From Bartonella rattaustraliani AUST/NH4 (GTDB lineage: Bacteria; Pseudomonadota; Alphaproteobacteria; Rhizobiales; Rhizobiaceae): a DNA stretch of 50,636 nucleotides. Made by a program: the position numbers and the translations under genes. Positions 19,643 through 28,853 of the stretch are shown here, in pieces (the stretch's first letter is position 1; the number at the start of each line of letters is the position of its first letter). The stretch is taken from contig NZ_CALW02000049.1 of NCBI RefSeq assembly GCF_000312565.1, positions 1 to 50,636 on the forward strand. The letters run 5' to 3'. The notes beneath the pieces were generated by a model that was given only the letters and a program-made list of their open reading frames with translations, made no database searches and was not told the origin of the DNA.

Positions 19643-19770
19643 ATAGGGTCCTTGGTAGGTCGAATTTTCCTCTAAAATGTGTAGCCAAGTGGCTGATGGA
19701 ATACTCTATTTGAAATTCTTCTCGCCCTTGTATTCAGCTATTCGGTATTAAAATTTCTGAAGAAGACTAG
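19643..19770 (+). repeat. Diverged ~120 bp dispersed repeat, copy B
   Basis: Partner of 281-400 in the same orientation. The clearest shared block is TCCTCTAAAA.G.GTAGCCAA (19668-19687 in this copy), preceded by TAGGGTC and followed by GTGG..GATGGAATAC-like sequence. It lies about 160 bases beyond the stop codon of recG. Confidence 0.5.
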
Positions 19771-19929
19771 CGTTTGCGGGGAGTTGGCATTTTAAAAAAA
19801 TGTACAAACCACTATGTACAGGTATCATAAAAATAAAAGGTATCCATGATGGGAAAGAGAGATACTAAGGAGAAATGTTTGTCATAGAATTGGTACGGCT
19901 TTCTTTTTTGTTTGATTGTTTTTGGGCTG

Positions 19930-22038
19930 TTATCCGGCTCGTAATAAACGCATAGCGTCATCACGTCCAAAAAGATAAAGGAGTAAACGTAAAGCTTGTC
20001 CTCGTTCTGAAGAAAGGTGAGGATCACGTTGTAAAAATAAACGTGCTTCTTTTCTTGCTATGGATAAAAGATCACTATGTATTGCAAGGTTTGCTATGTG
20101 AAACTCGGGAATACCAGATTGTTTGGTTCCTAAAAGCTCTCCTTCTCCTCGTAAACGCCAGTCTTCTTCAGCAATTTTAAAACCGTCTTCTGTACTTCGT
20201 ATAATATTAAGGCGTGTTGTTGCCATCTTTGACAATGGCTCTTTGTAGAGCAAAATACAGGAAGATTTTTTGTCTCCTCGTCCAACACGTCCACGCAATT
20301 GATGTAATTGTGAAAGTCCAAAATGTTCTGCATGTTCGATGATGATGATCGAAGCATCAGGAATATCCACTCCCACTTCAATGACTGTTGTTGCAACTAA
20401 AATACGTACATTGCCAGATTTAAAAGATGCCATAGCGGCTTCTTTTTCATCTGTCGACATTTTTCCATGGATCATTCCAACACGCATCCCAAACTGTTCA
20501 TGAAGCATAGCAAAACGGCTTTCAATGGAAGTAAGTTCAAGCTTTTCAGATTCTTCCACTAAGGGGCAAATCCAGTAAAGTTTTTCTCCTTTTTCTAAGG
20601 CAATGGCAATGCGTTCTATGAGTTCATGAATACGTTTTGAAGAAAGGATTGCTGTTGTGATTGATTGTCGTCCAAGTGGTTTTTCGGTAATTTTAGAAAC
20701 ATCCATGTCACCAAAAGCTGTTAAGACGAGTGTCCGTGGAATAGGGGTGGCGGTCATTACCAGCATGTCAGGTTTATGGCCTTTTGCTGTCAGCGCAAGT
20801 CGTTGATGAACACCAAAACGGTGTTGTTCATCAATAATTGCTAAAGCAAGGTTATGATAAGTGACACTTTTTTGTATGAGAGCATGGGTTCCAATGATAA
20901 TGGAAGCTTGCCCTGATAGAATATCGTTCAAGATGTTTAATCGTATTTTTCCTTTTTCTCGTCCCGTTAAAAGGGTTGTTTGCAGACCTACTTTTTCAGC
21001 AAGAGGTGCAATGGTCGCAAAATGTTGTCGGGCAAGAACTTCCGTTGGTGCCATTAAAGCGGATTGTCCTGAATTTTCCGCAATTTGTGCACTTGCCATG
21101 AGGGCAACAACGGTTTTTCCTGCTCCTACATCACCTTGGAGAAGTCTTAACATTGGTTCTGGTGAAGCAAGATCATTTGCAATATCTTCTATGGCTTTTG
21201 TTTGTCCATTTGTCAGTTGAAAGGGGAGGGCTTTTAGGAGTTTTGTTGTGTAAGTTCCTGTCGGTGGGCGAGAGATTCCAGAAAGAGATTTGGTTTGTAA
21301 ACGTGTTAAACCAAGAGCCAATTGACAAGCTAGCAGTTCATCATAGGCAAGACGTTTACGTGCAGCACTTTCTAAAGTTAGATCATTGGGGTCTATAGGG
21401 GTGTGGATTCGACGTAAAGCAACGGAAAAGGAAGAAAAATTTTGCTGACTCTTGACGTCTTCTCCTATCCATTCTGGTAAGGGCGGAAGATAATCGAGGG
21501 CATTTTGTATTGCATGCCTTAGCATTTTTACTGACAATCCGGCGGTAGAGGGATAGATGGGCTCTATCAAAGGTATTTGATTTGATTGCTCACTGAATGC
21601 AATATGATCTGGATGAATCATGGAAAGCTGCCCGTTAAACCGCTCTACTTTACCTGATACAACGACTTTTTTTCCTTCCGGTAGTTGTTTTTTTAGCCAA
21701 GATGGTTTGGCATGAAAAAAAACTAAATTTATTTTTCCTGTTGGATCATGGGCAACAACCCGATAGGGTAGCCGGTTGCGGCCCATTGGTGGCGCTTGAT
21801 GTTGATCGATTACAATTTCAAGGGTAACAGTCCTGTCTTCTTGGGCATAAGCAATAGTGGGGCGCGTTCTACGGTCTATAGCAGAATAAGGCATGAGTTG
21901 AAGGAGATCAATGAGTGTAGCTTCACGTTGTATCGGGTTGATATTTAAAATTTTTGCCAGTAGGCTATAGAGTTTCGGTGTCACCCCAGAAAGGGTACGA
22001 ACAGAGTTAAAAAGGGGAGCGATAAGGCTTGGAGTCAT
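19930..22038 (-). CDS. recG: ATP-dependent DNA helicase RecG
   Basis: A branch-migration helicase that regresses stalled replication forks and processes Holliday junctions and R-loops. The 702-residue protein has the N-terminal wedge/OB domain (about 1-240), then helicase motif I GDVGAGKTVVAL, motif II DEQHRFGV (the RecG version of DEAH), motif III MTATPIPRTL, and the C-terminal motifs TTVIEVGVD and QLRGRVGRG. The length is normal for alphaproteobacteria. AGGA lies about eleven bases before ATG 22038. It is isolated, divergent from dnaE across 430 bases. Confidence 0.96.
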   Translation of the reverse strand: MTPSLIAPLFNSVRTLSGVTPKLYSLLAKILNINPIQREATLIDLLQLMPYSAIDRRTRPTIAYAQEDRTVTLEIVIDQHQAPPMGRNRLPYRVVAHDPTGKINLVFFHAKPSWLKKQLPEGKKVVVSGKVERFNGQLSMIHPDHIAFSEQSNQIPLIEPIYPSTAGLSVKMLRHAIQNALDYLPPLPEWIGEDVKSQQNFSSFSVALRRIHTPIDPNDLTLESAARKRLAYDELLACQLALGLTRLQTKSLSGISRPPTGTYTTKLLKALPFQLTNGQTKAIEDIANDLASPEPMLRLLQGDVGAGKTVVALMASAQIAENSGQSALMAPTEVLARQHFATIAPLAEKVGLQTTLLTGREKGKIRLNILNDILSGQASIIIGTHALIQKSVTYHNLALAIIDEQHRFGVHQRLALTAKGHKPDMLVMTATPIPRTLVLTAFGDMDVSKITEKPLGRQSITTAILSSKRIHELIERIAIALEKGEKLYWICPLVEESEKLELTSIESRFAMLHEQFGMRVGMIHGKMSTDEKEAAMASFKSGNVRILVATTVIEVGVDIPDASIIIIEHAEHFGLSQLHQLRGRVGRGDKKSSCILLYKEPLSKMATTRLNIIRSTEDGFKIAEEDWRLRGEGELLGTKQSGIPEFHIANLAIHSDLLSIARKEARLFLQRDPHLSSERGQALRLLLYLFGRDDAMRLLRAG

Positions 22039-22471
22039 AAGGGAATTTATCCTGCTCTTTTTATTTTTTCTAGTGTTTTAAAAAGACTTTTTAGGGACAA
22101 ATTGTATCATAAAAAACTTCTTTATTTATACTTTGGATTTTATAATTTTAATCTTAATAATTTAAAGTAATACTTTACATAAGATATTAATTAAAAGTGT
22201 AATAAGAAATAATTTGAATATTAATCGTTTTTTGTAGGATTTATTTATTTTTGTTCTTGTGTATTTATTTGCTGTGAATAGAGGTGTTTTCTTAATAGAA
22301 AATGCCTATTAATATCATTAAAACTAGGATTCTAGGCAATCTACGGAGGAAATGAATCTCTAAGATTTATAAAGGTATGATACGTTAAAGTGTTCTTTAA
22401 TATGATAGAGTGGTAAAGAGTTATAAATTGGTAAAGCTTGTAATTTGGTCTTTATTTTGTAGTGGGAAACT
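22039..22471. other. 433 bp divergent gap, recG to dnaE
   Basis: AT-rich promoter region for both genes. A strong ribosome-binding-like GGAGG near 22345 is followed by ATG, but that frame stops after three codons. Near 22410-22440 GGTAAAG occurs twice, 19 bases apart, just before dnaE. No other structure was recognised. Confidence 0.4.
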
Positions 22472-25400
22472 TTGAGAGTGGCGGAAAATAAAAGTAAAAC
22501 ACAAAATAATAAAAAATCTTTTCCTCGTTTTATTCACTTGAGGGTACATTCTGCTTATTCCCTTCTCGAAGGGGCTTTAAAAATTCCCCAAATTATTCAA
22601 CATGCAATTTCCGATTATGCACCAGCGGTGGCCGTTACCGATACAAATAATTTATTTGGTGCTTTGGAGTTTTCCCAATCTTGTCTTTCTCAGGGGATTC
22701 AGCCTATCATTGGTTGTCAACTCGCAATTGATTTTGGTGATGAAAATAATCATTCGCATTTTGTTAAAGGGCACCATCCTTCTGATTTTGGTTCTCTTGT
22801 TCTCTTGGCTGCAACGGAGAGAGGTTATGCGCATTTGGTTCGTCTTGTGGGCCGTGCTTATCTTGACAAATGCGACACTGATCCTCCTCATATCAAAGCT
22901 GATTGGCTTTTGGCACACAGTGAAGGAATCATTGTTTTAACGGGTGGCAAAGGAGGACCTATAAATCTTCTTTTGGAAGAAGATAAAAAAGAACGCGCTG
23001 TTGAACGTTTAACTTATTTGAAAAAAACTTTTGGTGATCGTCTTTATGTGGAATTACAGCGTCATAGTTCTTTTGATCAGAAGGTAGAAGCTGCACTTAT
23101 TGAATTGGCGTATACATATGAAATTCCTCTTGTTGCAACCAATGAAGCTTTTTTTCTAAACAAAGAAGGGTATGAAGCACATGATGCGTTAATGGCAGTT
23201 GCAGAGGGACAGATAGTTTCTAATCCGGAACGTAAACGTGTAACGCCAGATCATTATTTGAAATCACAAGATGAAATGGTTGCCCTGTTTTCTGATCTCC
23301 CAGAAGCTTTGGAAAACAGTGTTGAAATTGCATTGCGTTGTCATATTTCCTCGCCGGTTCGTAAACCCATTCTGCCTCGTTTTATAGAGCAATCTGTTGA
23401 TTCAGAAACGACTTTAAAACTCGAAGATAGTGAGTTGTTAAATCAAGCTAAAGCTGGTTTGAAAATGCGGCTTGAGACAATTGGTCTTGCTCAAGGATAT
23501 ACCATTGCGGATTATGAACAGCGGCTTGATTATGAAGTTTCTATTATTACACGTATGCAATTTTCTGGCTATTTTCTTATTGTTTCTGATTTCATAAAAT
23601 GGGCAAAGATTCATGGTATTCCTGTTGGTCCAGGGCGTGGTTCTGGTGCGGGCTCACTCGTTGCTTATGCATTGACAATTACCGATGTTGATCCATTACG
23701 TTTTTCTCTTCTCTTTGAGCGTTTTCTTAATCCAGATCGTGTTTCTATGCCGGATTTTGACATCGATTTTTGTCAAGAGCGACGCGAAGAAGTGATTCAT
23801 TATGTTCAAAAAAAATATGGTCGCGAGCAAGTTGCTCAAATTATTACATTTGGTAAGCTACAGGCGCGTGCAGTATTGCGTGATGTTGGGCGTGTTTTGG
23901 AAGTGCCTTATCGTCAGGTCGACTATCTGACGAAACTCGTTCCTGCGACACCTGGGAGCCAGGTTGAATTGGCTGATGCTATTAATGATGAATCTAAATT
24001 TGAGGAAGAAAAGAAAAAAGATCCCGTCGTTGGGCGCATGTTAGATATCGCTCTTCAGTTGGAGGGGCTTTATCGTCATGCTTCAACCCACGCAGCGGGA
24101 ATTGTTATTGGTGATCGACCACTTTCAGAGCTTGTTCCGATGTACCGCGATCCGCGTTCTGATATGCCTGTTACACAATTTAATATGAAGTATGTTGAGC
24201 AGGCAGGATTGGTAAAATTTGATTTTCTGGGATTAAAAACGCTGACTGTTTTAAAAATGGCGGTCGACTTTGTTGCACGCAAGGGAATCAAAATAGATTT
24301 AGCCAATATCCCTCTGGATGATGTGCTGACCTATGCTATGATGGCACGTGGTGAAACGGTTGGTGTGTTTCAAGTTGAAAGTGCTGGTATGCGTAAGGCA
24401 CTCATTGGAATGAAGCCGGATCGTATTGAGGATATTATTGCACTTGTTGCACTCTATCGTCCTGGTCCGATGGAGAATATTCCAACTTATAATGCACGCA
24501 AGCATGGAGAAGAGGAAATTGCTTCTATTCATCCTAAAATAGATTATCTGATTCAAGAAACACAAGGTGTTATCGTGTATCAAGAACAGGTGATGCAGAT
24601 TGCTCAGGTGCTTGCTGGCTATTCGCTTGGCGAAGCGGATTTGTTACGCCGTGCTATGGGGAAGAAGATTCAAAAAGAAATGCAACAACAGCGTACGCGC
24701 TTTGTAAATGGAGCTGTTGCGAATGGTGTTGATAAAGATCAGGCTGATGTTATTTTTGATCTTTTAGCAAAATTTGCAGATTATGGTTTTAATAAGTCGC
24801 ATGCTGCTGCTTATGCGATTGTTTCTTATCAAACAGCTTATATGAAAGCACATCATTCCGTTGAGTTTTTAGCTGCTTCGATGACGTATGATATGACCAA
24901 TACAGATAAATTAAATGATTTTCGGCGTGAAGCATTAAGGCTAGGAATTAAGGTTATTGCACCTTCTGTGCAAACATCACACCGTGTTTTTGAGGTTGGT
25001 GATAACTGTATTTATTATTCTCTTTCTGCTATTAAAGGTGTAGGGGAGGCGGTTGTTGATCATATTGTTGCTTGTCGTGGAGATAAATTTTTTAAAGATT
25101 TAGAAGATTTTTGTGAGCGTATTGATCCACGTATTGTTAATAAGCGCGCGATGGAAAGTTTAATTTATGCTGGCGCTTTTGATTGTTTTCATATTGCACG
25201 CGAAGTTTTATTGGCAAGTCTTGCAACGCTTCATGCGCGTGCACTTCGTATTCTCGATAACAATTCTAGCGGACAAACTGATATATTTGGGGCGACAAGC
25301 GCGTTAAAAGAGCCTTTAATTTTATCGCAAACAGCTCCTTGGTTTCCCGCTGAAAAGCTCTATAGGGAATTTCAAGCAATCGGTTTTTATCTTTCTGCGC

Positions 25401-25966
25401 ATCCTTTAGACGAATATCAAGATATTCTTGCTAAAAAACGTATACAGACTTGGGGTCATTTTTCTCATGCTGTTAAAAGGGGGGCGACTGTTGCGAGGCT
25501 TGCTGGAACTGTTGTGGCAAAACAAGTACGAAAAACAAAATCTGGTAAGAAAATGGGGATTATTCATTTTTCTGATACGAGTGGACAATATGAGACAATT
25601 TTATTTTCTGAAGCGCTTGCAGTTTATGAGGATCTACTAGAACTTGGAAAATCTTTTATTGTTACGGTAAGTGCAGAAAACCGTTCTGAAGGTATTAGCT
25701 TACAGCTTGAGACCGCTCAATCCTTAGAAGATGAAGTGTTACAGCATCATAAAATGATGCGTCTTTTTATAAAAACAGTTGATATGCTTCCACAAATTGA
25801 GCAAAATTTAAACCATAGTGGAGATGGGCAAGTAGGGATTGTTCTGATTCAAGAGAATGGATTACGGGAAGTCGAAATCACACTTTCAAAGCGATACAAG
25901 GTTAATTCACATGTGGCAAATGCGATGAAATCAATTCATGGTATTGTTGATGTGGAGCTTACTTAA
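22472..25966 (+). CDS. dnaE: DNA polymerase III alpha subunit
   Basis: The replicative polymerase subunit. From the N-terminus: a PHP domain beginning HLRVHSAYSLLEGALKIP, a polymerase core with GPGRGSGAGSLVAYAL and the catalytic aspartates in PDFDIDF (about residues 427-433), a tandem helix-hairpin-helix region, and a C-terminal OB-fold and tail. The 1164-residue length is normal for DnaE1. The start is non-ATG: TTG 22472 or GTG 22478, both just before conserved sequence, with a weak GTGGGAA upstream; I cannot decide between them. It is a single gene between two long gaps. Confidence 0.95.
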   Translation: MRVAENKSKTQNNKKSFPRFIHLRVHSAYSLLEGALKIPQIIQHAISDYAPAVAVTDTNNLFGALEFSQSCLSQGIQPIIGCQLAIDFGDENNHSHFVKGHHPSDFGSLVLLAATERGYAHLVRLVGRAYLDKCDTDPPHIKADWLLAHSEGIIVLTGGKGGPINLLLEEDKKERAVERLTYLKKTFGDRLYVELQRHSSFDQKVEAALIELAYTYEIPLVATNEAFFLNKEGYEAHDALMAVAEGQIVSNPERKRVTPDHYLKSQDEMVALFSDLPEALENSVEIALRCHISSPVRKPILPRFIEQSVDSETTLKLEDSELLNQAKAGLKMRLETIGLAQGYTIADYEQRLDYEVSIITRMQFSGYFLIVSDFIKWAKIHGIPVGPGRGSGAGSLVAYALTITDVDPLRFSLLFERFLNPDRVSMPDFDIDFCQERREEVIHYVQKKYGREQVAQIITFGKLQARAVLRDVGRVLEVPYRQVDYLTKLVPATPGSQVELADAINDESKFEEEKKKDPVVGRMLDIALQLEGLYRHASTHAAGIVIGDRPLSELVPMYRDPRSDMPVTQFNMKYVEQAGLVKFDFLGLKTLTVLKMAVDFVARKGIKIDLANIPLDDVLTYAMMARGETVGVFQVESAGMRKALIGMKPDRIEDIIALVALYRPGPMENIPTYNARKHGEEEIASIHPKIDYLIQETQGVIVYQEQVMQIAQVLAGYSLGEADLLRRAMGKKIQKEMQQQRTRFVNGAVANGVDKDQADVIFDLLAKFADYGFNKSHAAAYAIVSYQTAYMKAHHSVEFLAASMTYDMTNTDKLNDFRREALRLGIKVIAPSVQTSHRVFEVGDNCIYYSLSAIKGVGEAVVDHIVACRGDKFFKDLEDFCERIDPRIVNKRAMESLIYAGAFDCFHIAREVLLASLATLHARALRILDNNSSGQTDIFGATSALKEPLILSQTAPWFPAEKLYREFQAIGFYLSAHPLDEYQDILAKKRIQTWGHFSHAVKRGATVARLAGTVVAKQVRKTKSGKKMGIIHFSDTSGQYETILFSEALAVYEDLLELGKSFIVTVSAENRSEGISLQLETAQSLEDEVLQHHKMMRLFIKTVDMLPQIEQNLNHSGDGQVGIVLIQENGLREVEITLSKRYKVNSHVANAMKSIHGIVDVELT

Positions 25967-26468
25967 TCGAAAGCTATGGGGTGACTGTTTGTTTTGATTG
26001 GTATTTTTTCTTATTGGTCTCCTACAGTTTGTCTCTGAAAAAAATATCGTGGCAATATATCGCTTTATAAGAGTAATGCACATGTTTTTCACGATTGAGT
26101 AAGCGTGCTGAATACAGCGGGTTTTTTCATTTCAAGTTCTTTATGATGAAGTCATCAAGATTATTCCTTTACCTATCATTGGTGCTATAAGTGTGTGAAA
26201 AAATTCCTGTACAAGATGGCTTTTGTGAACGGTTTGAATGCAAGAGCTGTTGCCTGTTATGAGCGTTGGTAAGTGAATAATTGTGCTGCACTGGCTTGTA
26301 TTTAACAGGTACAAAATTGGTCTCTATCAGGCATAAAGCGGTGTATCATGGCTTTGGACTATTAGATATCATTTTATAAGCCTATCGTAGGATAGGTTTA
26401 GGTAATAAGAGATGTTTTTTAGGCAAGTTTGTGAATGTACAACAAATGGTATTTACTGCTATAACAAG
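25967..26468. other. Left part of a 1.04 kb gap downstream of dnaE
   Basis: All frames are interrupted. A stretch around 26200-26280 translates to short protein-like pieces, which may be gene decay, but I cannot assign a family. No RNA gene or clear terminator seen. Confidence 0.35.
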
Positions 26469-26758
26469 CCGGCACAATCATTCACTTTACTAATTCATGG
26501 GTTATAAATAGCTCTTGCATGAAGGCCATGAGAGGCATTTTTCTTCCTTTTTTCTCATTTTACTCTATATGTCAACTCTGCTTATAAAGCCAAGTGAATA
26601 AAATTGATGCAAGATAAGTAAGTTTGAAATGAGAAAATCTTACAGTATTCGGGATTATGATTCAAGGTGAGAAACGACAGATAATCATTACCAATCAATA
26701 TGTTGCTATTAAAAAATTGACACAGAAAAATGTGATAAACAAAGAACAGAGGTTAGGT
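26469..26758 (+). repeat. Diverged ~290 bp dispersed repeat, copy 2
   Basis: Partner of 18099-18389, same orientation and almost the same length, with substitutions and small indels throughout. It lies between dnaE and the convergent FAD monooxygenase gene, the same type of position as copy 1. The minus-strand frame open in copy 1 is interrupted here by several stops. Confidence 0.6.
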
Positions 26759-27006
26759 TTCAATGCTTTTATCGTAAGTCTCACCTTCCGTGATTGACAG
26801 AAAACTTTTATCAAGAAGTTTAAGAAATAGATTTTTGTTTTTTATTCATCTTTTGGGCAAGTATCAATTCCTCTTTTTTAAAAGGCAGAGACTCTGCTTT
26901 TCTTTGTGATAATTTTATAAAAAAATTTTAGTATAATGAAGCTGGAGAAATTATTCTTTTGGGTTCATAAGTGCAAAATATGAGGAGAGTTTTATAAGTT
27001 TTTATC

Positions 27007-28242
27007 CTATATTTTTGTGAAGTTCATAGCATCATACATATAAAGCCAGTTAAGGTCAGACATGAGGCTTTCTGGGGTACGCATTTTCATGATGAAATTA
27101 CGTGCGAATGCTATGGGGCCGGTTGCGTGGTAGACTATTCTATTTAAATCTCCGTGCTTTTTTACTGCTGTAACGCGGGGGATGCGTATTTTTTCGTATA
27201 GTAAAAGAGCTTTTGTTAATGAAAGATTTTTAATAGAGAGAATTTCTGCTAATGTGGCAGCGTCTTCTATTGCCATAGCAGCGCCTTGCGCTGCAAAGGG
27301 AAGAGCCGCATGAGCACTGTCACCAACAAACACTTGTCTTTCTAAACCTAAAAAACGAATTTGTTTCATTTGAAAGAGTGGCCAAGAGCTCCATTCATTG
27401 ATATGGTCAAAAGTTTGCAAAATTTGCAAATTCCAATCTTTAAAAAGAGCGATAAGATTTTCTTTTTTTCCTTTATGGGCCCACCCTTCTTTTGCGTGCT
27501 TTCCATGTGTAATAGCTACAAAATTAAAAATTTTTTTTGATGATTGGATGGGATAGACAACAAGATGATTTTTGGGTCCCATCCAAGCTGTGATTGTTTT
27601 CGTATTTTGTAATAAAGAGTGAAAACTTTTAGGAAGATTTTTCAGTTTTGTTGTTGCTCGCCAAGCAATAAAACCGCTAAAATTTGCTTTTTCATGAAAA
27701 GGAGGCAGTTGTCGTAATGTAGACCAGACTCCATCGCATCCGATAAGCAAGGGTGTTGAATAAGATTGTTGTTGTTGTGCTTTTGTAAATGCCTCTCGTC
27801 TTATTGTTTTTATATGAAGACTGTTGGCTGCAGTTTGGGTTACTGAGACAATGGATTCACCTGTTTTATATGTGATCAAAGGATTTTTTAAAACAGCATT
27901 GTATAAGGTTTTTTGTAATTGCGCACGATGAATCGTGATATAGGGGAATTTCCAACGCTTTTCTGTGAAGTGGATAAGATCAATACGCAGCTGTGTTTTT
28001 AAAGATTTCCCCTCTCTTAATTCAAGAAAATGTGGCGTTGTACCTGCTTTTGTAAGTTCATTAAGGATTCCCCAATGGGTAAGGATACGTGTCGCATTGG
28101 GGGTGAGCTGAATACCAGCTCCCACAGCATCAAGCTGTGTACATTTTTCGATAATGATGCTTGCAATTCCTTTATGAGCAAGTGCCAAAGCCGTGCTTAG
28201 ACCGGCAATGCCTCCTCCTATAATGATTGGTGATTGATCCAT
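27007..28242 (-). CDS. FAD-dependent aromatic monooxygenase (salicylate hydroxylase / UbiH-like)
   Basis: A class A flavoprotein hydroxylase of 411 residues. Motifs are in the usual order: N-terminal FAD-binding IIGGGIAGLSTALALAHKG, the middle DG motif CDGVWSTLR, and the GD motif GDSAHAALPFAAQGAAMAIEDA-like segment that binds the FAD ribityl chain. Such proteins are often annotated as salicylate hydroxylase. In a host-restricted organism a role in ubiquinone ring hydroxylation is an alternative, but nothing in the sequence decides the substrate. ATG 28242 is the first start. A zf-CHCC gene lies 50 bases upstream on the same strand, so the two may be co-transcribed. Confidence 0.82.
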   Translation of the reverse strand: MDQSPIIIGGGIAGLSTALALAHKGIASIIIEKCTQLDAVGAGIQLTPNATRILTHWGILNELTKAGTTPHFLELREGKSLKTQLRIDLIHFTEKRWKFPYITIHRAQLQKTLYNAVLKNPLITYKTGESIVSVTQTAANSLHIKTIRREAFTKAQQQQSYSTPLLIGCDGVWSTLRQLPPFHEKANFSGFIAWRATTKLKNLPKSFHSLLQNTKTITAWMGPKNHLVVYPIQSSKKIFNFVAITHGKHAKEGWAHKGKKENLIALFKDWNLQILQTFDHINEWSSWPLFQMKQIRFLGLERQVFVGDSAHAALPFAAQGAAMAIEDAATLAEILSIKNLSLTKALLLYEKIRIPRVTAVKKHGDLNRIVYHATGPIAFARNFIMKMRTPESLMSDLNWLYMYDAMNFTKI

Positions 28243-28292
28243 GTATCACTTTATATCCATGTGCACTTTATATTGAAAAAGCAGAGAGTATA

Positions 28293-28541
28293 CTAGAGCG
28301 GATCGCTGGGATGATAGAGACATCCTGTTGGTTTTGTTTGATTGGAGGATAGTGAGGAAACATAGCGATAAAGTGTTGAACAATAAGGGCAGATTTTTTC
28401 ATCTGCAGCTCCCATATCTATAAAAATATGTGGATGATCGAAGGGCTGTGTGGCGCCCACACACATGAATTCTTTCACGCCAATTTCGATTGTTTTATAT
28501 CCAAAGTCATTTTGGAAATGGGGAATATTATGGTCAGCCAT
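28293..28541 (-). CDS. Zinc-finger domain protein (zf-CHCC type)
   Basis: An 82-residue protein of the zf-CHCC family, related to the Zn-binding domain of the mitochondrial complex I accessory subunit NDUFS6. The zinc ligands are visible as C in EFMCVGA, H in FDHPHIF, and the pair CPYC followed by STLY. I chose ATG 28541 because CCGGAG lies about ten bases upstream and family homology begins MADHNIPHFQND; a longer frame to 28634 adds 31 residues without homology. In alphaproteobacteria such proteins are thought to assist respiratory complex I. Confidence 0.82.
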   Translation of the reverse strand: MADHNIPHFQNDFGYKTIEIGVKEFMCVGATQPFDHPHIFIDMGAADEKICPYCSTLYRYVSSLSSNQTKPTGCLYHPSDPL

Positions 28542-28853
28542 GGCGTATAAACTCCGGATAAATTGCCTTATCAGATATGATTTAAGTTCTCTATTTCTAC
28601 CTGTTAATTTGTAATAAAGCCTATAATAATGCAAGGTGCTTTTTGCAAAAAAGAGCTGTTTTCATACATTATATGAAGATATACTGTGTCTTAAGTATTT
28701 TGCATAAGGAGTGGGCTTTTAAGTGTTTTCAGATGTTCATAGAAGATAAAATGGTTCGTTCATCTGTTACGGGAGTGGTAACATATCGTAAAGTGTTGTG
28801 TGAGATATTTACCGATAATTTGAGAGAGTATAAAGGAAGATTAGCTAGAATAT
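28542..28853. other. 312 bp divergent gap upstream of ppk
   Basis: A 77-codon frame at 28643-28876 starts with TTG, overlaps the beginning of ppk and has no recognisable features; I do not accept it. AAAGGAAG lies near 28832 but is too far from ATG 28854 to be a normal ribosome binding site. The ppk promoter probably lies here. Confidence 0.35.
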
